This document shows positions 33,961 to 42,656 of a stretch of DNA of 47,277 nt, piece after piece. Position numbers and translations under genes: made by a program. The stretch covers positions 1-47,277 of the forward strand of contig NZ_FMZX01000028.1 of NCBI RefSeq assembly GCF_900101615.1. Direction: 5' to 3'. The stretch is from Belnapia rosea. Lineage in GTDB: Bacteria; Pseudomonadota; Alphaproteobacteria; Acetobacterales; Acetobacteraceae. Every line of letters starts with the position of its first letter. Position 1 is the stretch's first letter. Under the pieces are notes generated by a model. It ran no database searches. It saw nothing but the letters and a program-made list of their open reading frames with translations, and was not told where the DNA came from.

Positions 33961-36275
33961 CACGCCGCCTCCGCTGCGGGCAGCACGAGCGGCACGGCGA
34001 ATCGCTCCATCTCGGTCGGCTGGCCCCGGCCGTCGAAGCGGACCGTGACGTGGTGGGCGGTGCCCGTTCCGCGCCAGCGCACCTCCGCCAGAGGCAGCAG
34101 CAAGAAGGTGTCCCCCTGGTTTGGGACAAGGGCCACCCAGGCGTCGGCCGCCCGGCGCAGCAGGTCCAGCGACTCCCGCTGGACGTTGAACACGAAGACG
34201 CCCGTCAGGTCGGGCCGCCGGCCCGATACGACCTGCACCACCCGCCCCGTCGCCTCGTCGGTGAAGCGGTTGTTCACCCGCCGCAGGCGGGCGCCCCAAA
34301 CCCTGCCGATCGTATCCCCGGCCAGGGCCACCCGCTCCCAGCCCCGCTGCCGGAGTTCCCGGGTGGGGATGGCCCGCCGCTGGCGCACCTGCTCCACGCG
34401 CGCGAGCACTTCCGGCGTGATGTCCGCGCGCCGGAACACCGCCAGCTTGCCGCCGTCCCCGGCGCCGGGACCGGACACCATCGGCACGCCCATGAACCGC
34501 AGGTGCCGGGTCAGCGCGCCGTTCGCCCGCCCGCCCTCGGCGTCCATCCGGGCGAGTTCGCCGCCCAGGATGAACTCGGCCCGGAAGGCGTCCACGGTGC
34601 CCCGCGAGAACCGCATCCCGACCTCGTCCGGGCCTCCCGACGGCACGGTGCCCATCAGCCCCCGCCGCGCCCAATGGAGGACATGCTGGTAGTGGACGCC
34701 GAGCATCTCGCCCACCTCGACGGCGGACAGCGTGACGCGGGCCACGGGCAGAACCTGCTCCACCTCCGCCGGGTCGAGTCGGATGCCCTTCAGCCCCCGC
34801 TGCCCCTCGACCAAAGCGGCCGCACGCAGGCGCCCATCGGCCAGGGCCCGGCACACGTCAGGCGGCTCGCGGCCAGGCGCGGTCGTCGCCGCCATGGTCC
34901 AGAGGCCCCGTTGCCGGGCCTCCGCGTCGCTGACCTTGGGCGCCGTTCCGCGGCAGGCCGCCACGAGGCCCTCTACCGCCGAGCGGCGGAACGGCCTGAT
35001 TTCCAGAACCCGCTCCCCCTCGGCGACGCGGGACACGACCCCCGCCGCCTCCAGCTTCTCGAAGACCTTACGGCCCACGTTCAGCGTGAGGCGCGCTTCC
35101 TCGGGCAGCAGGAGGTCCGCCATCTCGTCACGGAGGCGGCGGATCTCGGCCGCCTTCACCAGCGACGGAATGCCGGACCCGTTGGGCGGCAGGATGTAGA
35201 GGTTCCGCCGCTCCGCCAGGCGCTGCATCGTCTCCGGCCCGACGCCCAGCGTCTTGGCCGCCTCCGACATGGACATGTGGCGGTGGCGCAGCGCGTCGAC
35301 CGACCCGTAGCGGCCGAGCACGTAGGCATTCACCGCGAGGTCGTCCTGGGCGGCGGCATAGGCCGCGAACGCCTCGCCGATCGGCGCCCCCCAAGGTTCC
35401 CGGCTCCATGCCGACACCTTGGACGAGAAGGTGCCGAATGCCTTCGCCAGGCCGCCCTTGCCCCGCCTCTCCCGGGCGCGGGCCTTCAGCCCGTCGAGGA
35501 AGCGGTGGAACCCGTTGGGCCAGCCGTCCAGCGCCCGCCAGCCGTCGTCCACGTAGCGGTGGACCTCGGCCTGATGCTTCCGGACGAACCCGGCGAGGCG
35601 GTTCACCTTCTCCATCCCTTGCGCGAGGTGGCCGAGGGTGACGGAGAGCCGGAGCGTGTCGCCGAAACCGAGGCCGAGCGGCGCCCCCGTCGCGGGGGCG
35701 TCGCAGTGGAACAGCCGGTGCACCGCCCGCACGCCCCCGAGTTCCCCGTCAGGAACCCGCTCGGCCTCCGCGCGCCGAAGGTCGTATCGGCAGGCCCTGC
35801 TGCCGCACAAGTGGACCCCGGGGCCGCGCCACTTGAGCTGGCGGCCGCAGTCCGGGCAGGCCGACAGCAGGCGGGTGCCGTGGACGGCGCAGACGGGCAG
35901 CGCGTCAAGGAACCACACCGCGCGGTGGTGCGGCGAGTCCGCGAGGCAGGCCGGGCAGACCGTGCGGCTGTCCAGCCGCGCCTGCTCACGCCAGACGACG
36001 TGGCCGTTCAGCCGCACGGTCGTGTCGTCCGCGGTGCCCATGGCGAGCCGCGCCCACTGCGCCTCGTCGAGGCCGAGGACATCCCGCATGACGACGCCCA
36101 ACGGGCCCGCCGGGTCCGTCTGGCACAGGGTCACCAGGATGACCTTCGGCGGCCTGAGGCGCCGGAGCACCCGGCCCGGCTCCTGGAAGCGGTAGCGGGC
36201 CGCGTTGCGCATGATCAGGCCCGGCAGGCTCTCGCCTTGCTCGGGCGGCACGGCGGTGGGGAGGCGGTAGGTCAT
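33960..36275 (-). CDS. tniQ: TniQ/TnsD-type target-selection protein
   Basis: A 771-residue protein, longer than the usual TniQ (roughly 350-500). It opens with PTAVPPEQGESLPGLIMRNA, the TniQ N-terminal motif (P-x-x-x-E-S-x-x-x-x-x-x-R/N). A zinc-finger region follows with C107, C110, C129, H132, C140, C143 and C157 (VCPAC, VCAVH, ACPDC, HLCG). The C-terminal half contains at least two helix-turn-helix segments, AAKTLGVGPETMQRLAERRN and VEVGEMLGVHYQHVLHWARR, as in TnsD-like proteins that read a specific site. TniQ/TnsD proteins recruit the TnsC ATPase to the target DNA. ATG at 36275 lies one base after the tnsC frame ends; the stop overlaps the next ATG. Confidence 0.9.
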   Translation of the reverse strand: MTYRLPTAVPPEQGESLPGLIMRNAARYRFQEPGRVLRRLRPPKVILVTLCQTDPAGPLGVVMRDVLGLDEAQWARLAMGTADDTTVRLNGHVVWREQARLDSRTVCPACLADSPHHRAVWFLDALPVCAVHGTRLLSACPDCGRQLKWRGPGVHLCGSRACRYDLRRAEAERVPDGELGGVRAVHRLFHCDAPATGAPLGLGFGDTLRLSVTLGHLAQGMEKVNRLAGFVRKHQAEVHRYVDDGWRALDGWPNGFHRFLDGLKARARERRGKGGLAKAFGTFSSKVSAWSREPWGAPIGEAFAAYAAAQDDLAVNAYVLGRYGSVDALRHRHMSMSEAAKTLGVGPETMQRLAERRNLYILPPNGSGIPSLVKAAEIRRLRDEMADLLLPEEARLTLNVGRKVFEKLEAAGVVSRVAEGERVLEIRPFRRSAVEGLVAACRGTAPKVSDAEARQRGLWTMAATTAPGREPPDVCRALADGRLRAAALVEGQRGLKGIRLDPAEVEQVLPVARVTLSAVEVGEMLGVHYQHVLHWARRGLMGTVPSGGPDEVGMRFSRGTVDAFRAEFILGGELARMDAEGGRANGALTRHLRFMGVPMVSGPGAGDGGKLAVFRRADITPEVLARVEQVRQRRAIPTRELRQRGWERVALAGDTIGRVWGARLRRVNNRFTDEATGRVVQVVSGRRPDLTGVFVFNVQRESLDLLRRAADAWVALVPNQGDTFLLLPLAEVRWRGTGTAHHVTVRFDGRGQPTEMERFAVPLVLPAAEAA

Positions 36276-36276
36276 G

Positions 36277-37261
36277 TCAGCCCACCTCCTCCCCGGCGAG
36301 CTCATGCTTCCGTGGACGGCTACGCCGGCGACGAGGCTCCGGCTCGACCTCCTCCACGGCGGGGGCGGCATCCTCCACGACCTCCACACGGAAGGGATTC
36401 ACCCTCTCGCGGGCGCCGCCGACCCGGAGCTCGTCCACGGCCTCGGCCAGCAGGTCATGGGTGACGGATGGGCGCCCGCGGCGCACCGCGATGGCGCGGG
36501 CCTGGTCGATGAGGGTCGCCGCCTGGCCAAGCAGCCCCTCGGCGTAGGCGTAGATCCGGAGGGCCGTGTCGAGCGACCCGAAGCCGGACCGCTCCGCGAG
36601 GCCGAGGTTTGGCGTCAATCATGTGGAGCACGGCCCGGAACTCGGTCCGGTCCTCCGGGTCGTTCCAGTCGTATGGGGTGACGACCACCTCCCCGAGCGT
36701 CCGACCTTCCAGGTGCATGTTGCCCTGGAAGACGCGCTCCGCCTTCCGCTCGCCGACCAGGAGCAATGGGCACAGGCGCTTGTTCAGCAGGCCCGTGAGC
36801 CAGTTCGCCACGTCCCGCTTCACCTTGTCGGTGTCGGCGTCGATCAGCCGCTGCACCTCGTCGATGACAACGAGGTCCACCTCCTGCTCTTCGACCGCCT
36901 GGGCGATGCGGGCGGTCAGCTCTGCCTGGGAACCGTGGTGCGGGTCGGGATCGTTCAGGGCCGCCAGGAGCTCCACCGCGAAGCTCTTCAAGGTGCACCC
37001 GGCGGGGACCTCCACGGCGACGATGCGCGGGCGCAGCGCCGGGTCGGGTTGCTCCTCGACCCGGAGCCGGACGTAGTGGGTCACGATCTGCGTCTTGCCC
37101 GCCCGGCTGTTGCCGAGCAGGAGGAGCGCTCGGCAGAACGTGTCCTCCCACCCGCACTCCAGCAGGTCGTCGACACGTTCGAAGGCCCGCCTCACGCGGC
37201 GGGTCTCCACGAAGACGGCGCTGAGCGCGTTCGCGCGGCGCCGACGGCTCGAACGGCCCAT
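36277..37261 (-). CDS. tnsC: TnsC/TniB transposition ATPase, frameshifted
   Basis: An AAA+ ATPase of the TnsC/TniB type with Walker A LLLLGNSRAGKTQIVTHY (~48-55) and Walker B VDLVVIDEVQRL (~127-135). Sensor-like LCPLLLVGERKAERVFQ follows. Near 36610 the frame that reads EFRAVLHMIDAK stops matching the family, and the family sequence continues in another frame as LGLAERSGFGSLDTALRIYA down to 36277. The total of 985 bases is one more than a multiple of three; removing one A from the AAA near 36609 restores a continuous ~327-residue protein. Frame one unaided ends at 36455. This is a recent inactivating insertion, a sequencing error or a +1 recoding site. The protein links TniQ-bound target to TnsB. 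The ATG at 37261 shares a base with the tnsB stop. Confidence 0.82.
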
Positions 37262-39477
37262 CACTCGTCCCCCTTGCTGCTGCTCATGCGGAGGCCGAGG
37301 CCCTTAACCAGCTCGTCGAGGTCCTCCTGGTCCTCCTTCGTCAGGCGGGGCGCCTTGCCCTCCCGCCTGCCCTTGGGCTTGCGCGCGGGACGGGGCTGCT
37401 CCGGCGCCCGCGCGTACTCGGCTGCCCCGCCCGGGGGAGTGGGAGGCGTGACATCGCCGCCCTCTTCGCCGCCCGTCTCCCCCTCCTCCTCGTCGCCGTG
37501 CTCGTGGGCGGCGTCGGCGACCGCGGGAGCCTCGCCGTCCATTACCTCGTCGATGATGGAGCGGGTGCTGCGGACCGGGTCGAAGGCGGGCGGGTCCTCG
37601 GGCTCCGGCGGCCGGGTCAGGCTCTCCCAGTAGCGGGCCGCCCGGGTCCGGTTCCGGAGGCCGTCCCCGGTGCGCTTGGCGTCCATGGCCGCGTCGAGGA
37701 TGCGGTAGGCCCGCTTCAGGCCCTCGTCCCCGGCCAGCCGGTTGAAGTTGTTCCGCTGGAGGGCGCGGGCGAGCTTGTGCTTCTGGAGGGAAACCCCCGC
37801 CACCAGCGCCCGCATGGACGGGACGATCGGCACCTCGCGCGGCTCGCCGTCGGCGGGGTCGATGAACTGGATGCGGGTGAGGTCGCGGCGGTCCACCCGG
37901 ATCTTGACGCTGGGCGCCCGCCCCTGCCGGACGCGGTAGTTGGCCACCTCGGCCCCGTTGTAGAGCAGTCCCTCGTACTCGATGCCGTAGTGCTGGGGCT
38001 TGCGCCACGCGACGTGGGCCGTCTGGGCGCGGATGTGCTCCAGGGGCGGCAGGGGGCGGACGCCGTGCCGGGCGACGCTCTCGTTCCAGAGGTCCAGTGG
38101 CGAGCGGCCGCCGAGCGCGCGGTGCGGCCGGCGCATGTAGATGCCGACGAGGAAGTGCAGGGCGTAGGCGCGGAGCTCGGTCAGGGTGGTGACGGCCACC
38201 TTCTCCGGCACGACCTCGCCGTTCAGCTTGAAGAAGTCCGAGAAGGTGGTCCCCGGAACCCTCTGGAAGACGGAAGTCGTGAGCGTGCGGAAGAAGCGCT
38301 CGATGCGGCCCTTGTACCAAGCCTTCAGGACCGGGGTGTACTGCACATCGATGCCGAGCCCGAGGCACGCGTCCAGGAAGGACTTCGACTTGAATTCCTT
38401 GCCCTGGTCGGTGACGAGGACGCGCGGCAGGCCCATGCAAGGCCAGGGCTGCTTGAGGTCGGGAATGCCTGCGAGGAGCGCGTCCTTTGGCAGAACGCCC
38501 ACTTCCACGCATTCCAGGGCCGAGGACGCAGACGGAGGCTCGAAGCCCATGCGCATGCCCATCGCCGCCCGGGTGGCCCTGTCGAGGATGGACGTCAGGG
38601 TCGCCCTCCCGATCGGCAGTCGGGTTTCGGGGTCCAGCACGACGGCATCGACCGCCGTGTGGTCCATCTCCCACACGTCGTTGTGCCGCTCCGCGACGGG
38701 GCCGCTGGTCTTGGGCCGGAAGCGGTGGGAGGCGGTGCGCGGCCCCTCCCGGCAGAAGTCCAGCGTGAACTGGTCGACCTTCCGGATTTCGGCCAGCACC
38801 GTGCCGAACACGGGCGCCGCGAGGTGGTCCTGGCTCGGCAGCGGGGCGTTCCGGTCCTCGAACGCCTGCCTGACCTTGCGCCACACCTCGGTCGCGGTCG
38901 GGCGGGTGTCCAGGAGGTACTCCTTCTCCACCGTGTCCCGCAGGAGGTTCCGGGCCTCGTCGCACAGGCGGTCCCCGCGGTAGCCGCCCACGCCGGGCAG
39001 CAGGCCCTCAGGCCGCTCGCCGCCGAGCAGCCAGTCGGCAACCCAGCGCGCGAGGGTGCGGGCCGAGGGCGGCTCGGCGTCCACGGGCGGCGTGGCCGCC
39101 ACGTCCGCGATGATCCCGCCGACGCCATCAGGGGTCCGGGGCGGCCGCCCGGCACGCTCCCAGGCCCGGACGTAGCGGAGCCGGCGCTCCACCTCCTTCA
39201 GGTCATCCGGGGACGCCAGCTCAAGGCCGGAGGGCCCCAGCCCCTTCTGCCTGCGCTCCACCTCCTCGGCAGTCACCAGGCGGATGCGGCCGGCCATCTG
39301 CTCATCGAGGAAGTGGCGGTCGGTCATCGTGACCGGGACGTCCTCCTCGTCCACGAAGGTGTGGAACTGGCGCCTGCCTCCGGTGCGGCCCCGGTAGGTC
39401 ATCAGCCGTCCGTCCCAGAGGGCGAGTTGCCTGTCCGGGATGTTGATCGGCGGCACGCCGTCGTCGGCGCTCGGCAT
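37261..39477 (-). CDS. tnsB: TnsB/TniA-type DDE transposase
   Basis: A 738-residue integrase-fold transposase. The N-terminal third has helix-turn-helix type DNA-binding segments (PSARTLARWVADWLLGG). The catalytic triad is visible: D272 in VWEMDHTAVD, D357 in VLVTDQGKEFKS and E393 in WYKGRIERFFRTLT, with the typical 35-residue D-E spacing. A C-terminal beta region and a charged tail (ending LVKGLGLRMSSSKGDE) likely contact TnsC, as in Tn7. It cuts and joins the 3' ends of the element. Start at ATG 39477 in ATGA overlap with tnsA; a longer frame upstream lies inside tnsA. Motifs are intact. Confidence 0.95.
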   Translation of the reverse strand: MPSADDGVPPINIPDRQLALWDGRLMTYRGRTGGRRQFHTFVDEEDVPVTMTDRHFLDEQMAGRIRLVTAEEVERRQKGLGPSGLELASPDDLKEVERRLRYVRAWERAGRPPRTPDGVGGIIADVAATPPVDAEPPSARTLARWVADWLLGGERPEGLLPGVGGYRGDRLCDEARNLLRDTVEKEYLLDTRPTATEVWRKVRQAFEDRNAPLPSQDHLAAPVFGTVLAEIRKVDQFTLDFCREGPRTASHRFRPKTSGPVAERHNDVWEMDHTAVDAVVLDPETRLPIGRATLTSILDRATRAAMGMRMGFEPPSASSALECVEVGVLPKDALLAGIPDLKQPWPCMGLPRVLVTDQGKEFKSKSFLDACLGLGIDVQYTPVLKAWYKGRIERFFRTLTTSVFQRVPGTTFSDFFKLNGEVVPEKVAVTTLTELRAYALHFLVGIYMRRPHRALGGRSPLDLWNESVARHGVRPLPPLEHIRAQTAHVAWRKPQHYGIEYEGLLYNGAEVANYRVRQGRAPSVKIRVDRRDLTRIQFIDPADGEPREVPIVPSMRALVAGVSLQKHKLARALQRNNFNRLAGDEGLKRAYRILDAAMDAKRTGDGLRNRTRAARYWESLTRPPEPEDPPAFDPVRSTRSIIDEVMDGEAPAVADAAHEHGDEEEGETGGEEGGDVTPPTPPGGAAEYARAPEQPRPARKPKGRREGKAPRLTKEDQEDLDELVKGLGLRMSSSKGDE

Positions 39478-40175
39478 CAGGTCAGCCCTCCCGCGCGCAG
39501 GAAGGCCCGGATGCGCGAGGGCTCCGGTGCCGACAGGTCGAGGCTCAGGGCGCGGCGGAGCGCCATCGGGAACACGGCCTCCGCCCCGTCCCCGAGCATC
39601 CCGCGGAGTTCGGCCACGGTCGCGGACCCGCCCCGGCGCGTCAGCGCCTCGACGACCCGCAGCTGGTCGCCCTGGCCTGGCCGGAGCGCCCGGTGGTCGA
39701 GGACGTGGAGCGCGTTGCCGAAGCGAGGCTCCAGCCGCACCTCGGCGGGGGTCAGCACCGCGTAGCGGACGCCCCGGCGGGCGTAGATGGCCCGCACGAC
39801 CTCTGCCAGCACGCGGTACCACGGGGCGTGCTCGCCCGTGTCGGGGAAGACATCCATCACAAGCGGGCCGTGATCGGTGTGAACCCCCACCGCGGGCACG
39901 TGGCGGCGCGGCTTGCCGTCCAGGACGTACTCCACCCGCTCGGGGAGCGAATGGTAGCCGACGACATCGGCGTCGACCTCGAGCAGGAGCATGAGGTCGC
40001 GCTCCGCAAGGCGCCGCCACCGCATTGGGGTACCGTTCTTCAGGCTGGCGATGACGCCGTTCGTCCGCTTGGCGGAGTGGCGGGCGATGATGCCCAGGTC
40101 GATGGAATCGAGCGGCCTGACGCGCGCGGCGACGTGCCCGCGCGCCTGCCAGGCGCCGGTGAACTCAGAAGGCAT
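39477..40175 (-). CDS. tnsA: TnsA-like endonuclease, active site degraded
   Basis: A 232-residue protein matching the N-terminal catalytic domain of TnsA in layout: RWRRLAERDLMLLLEVD, GYHSLPERVEYVLDGKPRRH, then a C-terminal winged region. TnsA normally makes the 5' cuts with an E-D-(Q/E)xK site. Here E58 is present, but the D of the usual P-D-F is A95 (HVPAVGVHT) and the E-V-K motif reads VMDVF with F110 in place of lysine. The nuclease is therefore probably inactive, and the element may transpose replicatively or TnsA may act only as a structural TnsB partner. First gene of the operon; stop overlaps tnsB. Confidence 0.82.
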   Translation of the reverse strand: MPSEFTGAWQARGHVAARVRPLDSIDLGIIARHSAKRTNGVIASLKNGTPMRWRRLAERDLMLLLEVDADVVGYHSLPERVEYVLDGKPRRHVPAVGVHTDHGPLVMDVFPDTGEHAPWYRVLAEVVRAIYARRGVRYAVLTPAEVRLEPRFGNALHVLDHRALRPGQGDQLRVVEALTRRGGSATVAELRGMLGDGAEAVFPMALRRALSLDLSAPEPSRIRAFLRAGGLT

Positions 40176-40508
40176 TCGGGAGCCCTCGTCTGGATGTGCT
40201 GGGGGCCGCGACGCAAGGCGCCGCGACAGCGGAGGTCAGCAGCCTCTCGCTATTCGGCCCACCAGCAGCATGTTGACGACGAGGGACATCAGCCTCTCCC
40301 GAACCTCCGGACGCGACAAACCGACCCTCCCCGGACGGGGCGGGCCGACAGCAGCCTTGCGCGGACTGCTATATGCGGCGGGAGGACAAGGAGAGGCGGC
40401 CCGCCTCAGAGGCGGGCTGCGCGGCCGTGACGGCAATGCGCAGTCCGATTTTCATGTCAACATACCTACTCCAGAATCGTTGCGTGCACAAGCTGGTCCG
40501 CGGCGGCC
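40176..40508. promoter_or_regulatory. Region upstream of tnsA with repeats, hairpin and promoter elements
   Basis: No clear gene. On the minus strand TTGACA (40460-40455) and the AT-rich CATATAGCAG (near 40370) are candidate promoter elements for the tns operon. A perfect hairpin GCCCGCCT-CAG-AGGCGGGC lies at 40399-40417. Three short copies of a CAnCAGCCT core occur at 40237, 40287 and 40349; the first two extend to 14 of 17 matching bases. They could be TnsB or regulator sites, but are in the same orientation as the left-end repeats rather than inverted. A frame at 40455-40369 of 28 codons (MKIGLRIAVTAAQPASEAGR) also exists. Confidence 0.35.
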
Positions 40509-42566
40509 TCACCGCATTCGCCGAGGCGCGTCGCGTTCCGGCGCCTCCTCCAACGACCGAGGCTGCTCCACGAGGTGCGCGATCTCCTCCGCGACGAGCA
40601 CCTCCCGCTCCAGCAGCGCCTGGGCGATGCGCTGGAGCGCGGGACGGTGGGCCTCGATCAGAGCGCGGGCGCCCTCGTAGGCGTCGGCCAGCAGCGCGCC
40701 GACCTCCCGCGCCAGGCTTGGCTGGTGCGGCAGGATGAGGCGCATGTCCGACGGTCCGGGCTGCCCGTGCCAGAGCAGATGCTGGTCGGCGGGCGCCGAT
40801 GAGAAACCCCACGAGGTGAGCGCGCTGACAGCCAGCATGGTCGCCCGGGCGAGGTCGCTGCGCTCCGACCCTCCCGCCCCGGAGGAGACATCGCCCAGGA
40901 TGACCTGCTCGGCGGCGCGGCCCGCGAATAGGCGCCGCAGGTGACGCCCCACCGCCTCGCGGGTGAGCACCGGCTCGTGCAGGTTTTCAGCGAAGCCGCC
41001 GGCGTCCGGCCCGCCCGCAAGGGACACCCGAACGAGGCTGCCCGGCATCTCCAGCCACCCGACCAGGGCATGGCCCGCCTCGTGGACCGCGGCCCGGCGG
41101 CGGATGTCTGTCGGCATGTCGCCCACCTTGGGCCGGACCTCGGCCAGCAGATCCTCCAGCACCAAGGGGCGCCCGGCGTGCCGCGCACGCCGCCGGGCCG
41201 ACCGGACCCACCTCTCCACGTCCGCCCCCGTGGCGCCGACGGCGAGGCGGACGACCCGCATGAGATCGGCGCCCGGGATCTCGTCCCTCAGCCGTTGCCG
41301 GAGGATGCCCGCGAGCGCCTGGTCGTCCGGGAGGGGGACGTGCAGCACGCGGTCCAGCCGCCCGGATCGCGTCAAGGCTGGGTCGAGGCGGTCGGGGTGG
41401 TTGCAGGCCGCGACGACGATGACGCCCTCGCGGCCATGCAACCCGTCGAGTTGCTCGAGCAGCCCGTTCAGGTAGGCGGTGCTGTAATCCCGGTGGCGCT
41501 CGTCATAGCGCGCCCGGTCGCCCATGCTGTCGATCTCGTCGAGGAAGAGGATGCACGGTGCCGAGGCGCGTGCCTCTCGGAAGGTCCGCTGCATGGCGCC
41601 CAGCGCGTGGCCGAGGTGGCCGTCGCGGTCGCCCTGCCATTCCTGGGGCGAGCTGATGACAAGCGGGACGTCGCAGGTATTGGCCATGCGTCGGGCGAAG
41701 GAGGTCTTCCCCGTCCCGGGCGGGCCCGCCAGCAGGACAGCCTTGTCGATGTCGGCCCAAGCGAGGCGGCCCGCTCGGTACTCCGGCAGGTCGCGCGCGA
41801 CGGCGAGGCCCCAGTCGCGTGCCTCGTCCATCCCGAGCAAGGATTCCAGGCGCTCGCGGGGATCGGCGGCGAGAGCGGCGGTGCCGACGATGCGGACCAA
41901 GCGGTGCAGCACCTCGTCGGCCGAGGCTCCTGGTTGCCAGGCCATCAGCAGATGGTGCGGCATGGCCGCGCGGGCGACCGCCTCCGGGATGTCCTCGGTG
42001 GGCAGTGCGCCAGCCATGGAGGCCACGGCCTCCGCCAGGGCCGCCGGGGACGGCGGGGGCACCTGGACCACCCGATCGGCCATCCGCAGCAGCTCGCCGG
42101 GGAGCAGCGCCTCGGGATCCTGGCTCCATCCGAACACGGGCTGGCCAGACTGGAAGGCGGTGATAAGGCTGTCCGCCGAGAAGTACGGGTCGGTCCTCCG
42201 CGTCGCGTCGTCGCGGGCGAAGCCGTACCAGCGTGGCTCAGGCGGCTTCTGCTCCTCCCCCTCATCCGTCTCCGTCGCAAGGGGCCAGGTGCTGATGACC
42301 TCCGGCTCCTCGCCGGGGAACAGGGCGCCGACCCACGCCCGCCGGATGTGCATGACCCACTCCTTGGCCGCGACGGCGACGATGGTGACGCTGCCCGGCA
42401 CCTTGGCCTCCGCCGCGAGGCCGGGGCGGTCGGCCAGCAGCCGGTGCACCATCACCGCGGCCACCTCCTCGGCGAGGTCGGGGGGAAGGGACGGACTCTT
42501 TCGGGCGAGGCGGCGGTGCGTGGAACGGCACCTGGGCTGGCTGGCGTTGTTGGAATCGTTGCTCAT
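40509..42566 (-). CDS. Soluble FtsH-like AAA+ zinc protease
   Basis: A 685-residue ATP-dependent metalloprotease without the N-terminal membrane helices of chromosomal FtsH. After ~240 unfamiliar residues comes the AAA+ module: Walker A LLAGPPGTGKTSFARRMA (~280), Walker B CILFLDEIDSMGDRAR and the second region of homology CNHPDRLDPALTRSGRLDR. The peptidase M41 part has AVHEAGHALVGW (HExxH, ~494) and SERSDLARAT with the third zinc ligand Asp (~571). All catalytic residues are present, so it should unfold and degrade soluble proteins. Start at ATG 42566; a start at 42581 adds five residues. Such free FtsH-like proteases recur on mobile elements; substrate and role are unknown. Confidence 0.88.
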   Translation of the reverse strand: MSNDSNNASQPRCRSTHRRLARKSPSLPPDLAEEVAAVMVHRLLADRPGLAAEAKVPGSVTIVAVAAKEWVMHIRRAWVGALFPGEEPEVISTWPLATETDEGEEQKPPEPRWYGFARDDATRRTDPYFSADSLITAFQSGQPVFGWSQDPEALLPGELLRMADRVVQVPPPSPAALAEAVASMAGALPTEDIPEAVARAAMPHHLLMAWQPGASADEVLHRLVRIVGTAALAADPRERLESLLGMDEARDWGLAVARDLPEYRAGRLAWADIDKAVLLAGPPGTGKTSFARRMANTCDVPLVISSPQEWQGDRDGHLGHALGAMQRTFREARASAPCILFLDEIDSMGDRARYDERHRDYSTAYLNGLLEQLDGLHGREGVIVVAACNHPDRLDPALTRSGRLDRVLHVPLPDDQALAGILRQRLRDEIPGADLMRVVRLAVGATGADVERWVRSARRRARHAGRPLVLEDLLAEVRPKVGDMPTDIRRRAAVHEAGHALVGWLEMPGSLVRVSLAGGPDAGGFAENLHEPVLTREAVGRHLRRLFAGRAAEQVILGDVSSGAGGSERSDLARATMLAVSALTSWGFSSAPADQHLLWHGQPGPSDMRLILPHQPSLAREVGALLADAYEGARALIEAHRPALQRIAQALLEREVLVAEEIAHLVEQPRSLEEAPERDAPRRMR

Positions 42567-42656
42567 GGGATGAACCCGCACATGAGGGTTTCCGCCCGGC
42601 AGGGGCCATGGCGGAGCGATGACCGAAGGAGCGCCGGGTGATCCCGGCGACCGCGG

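Larger units (their letters stand above)
24390..40508. mobile_element. Tn7-like (TnsABC-TniQ) transposon, right end not located
   Basis: The element is defined by end-type repeats at 24390-24470 and by a tnsA-tnsB-tnsC-tniQ operon at 33960-40175. Between them lie the pPIWI-RE island and a toxin-antitoxin-like pair as cargo. In Tn7 relatives tnsA lies close to the right end, which would place that end shortly beyond 40175. No inverted copies of the left-end repeat are apparent there or anywhere up to 47277. The coordinate 40508 is therefore a minimum working limit, and the accessory block to 47277 may also belong to the element. Confidence 0.7.

Noticed and set aside
36455-36610. tnsC continuing unshifted to 36455 as a normal C-terminus
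   Set aside because: That tail is Pro/Arg/Gly-rich shadow sequence, while the alternate frame continues with sensible TniB-like helices.
36600-36620. Programmed -1 slippage site in tnsC
   Set aside because: The needed shift is +1 and there is no X XXY YYZ heptamer; a single extra A explains it more simply.
37498-39765. A 755-codon plus-strand frame across tnsB
   Set aside because: Antisense shadow of the transposase, which has an intact DDE triad; the plus-strand product is Gly/Arg/Val-rich with no family match.
40176-40508. Right end of the transposon directly upstream of tnsA
   Set aside because: Expected from Tn7 layout, but no reverse-complement copy of the left-end consensus, no ACA terminus followed by GCCCC, and only same-orientation CAGCCT cores were found.
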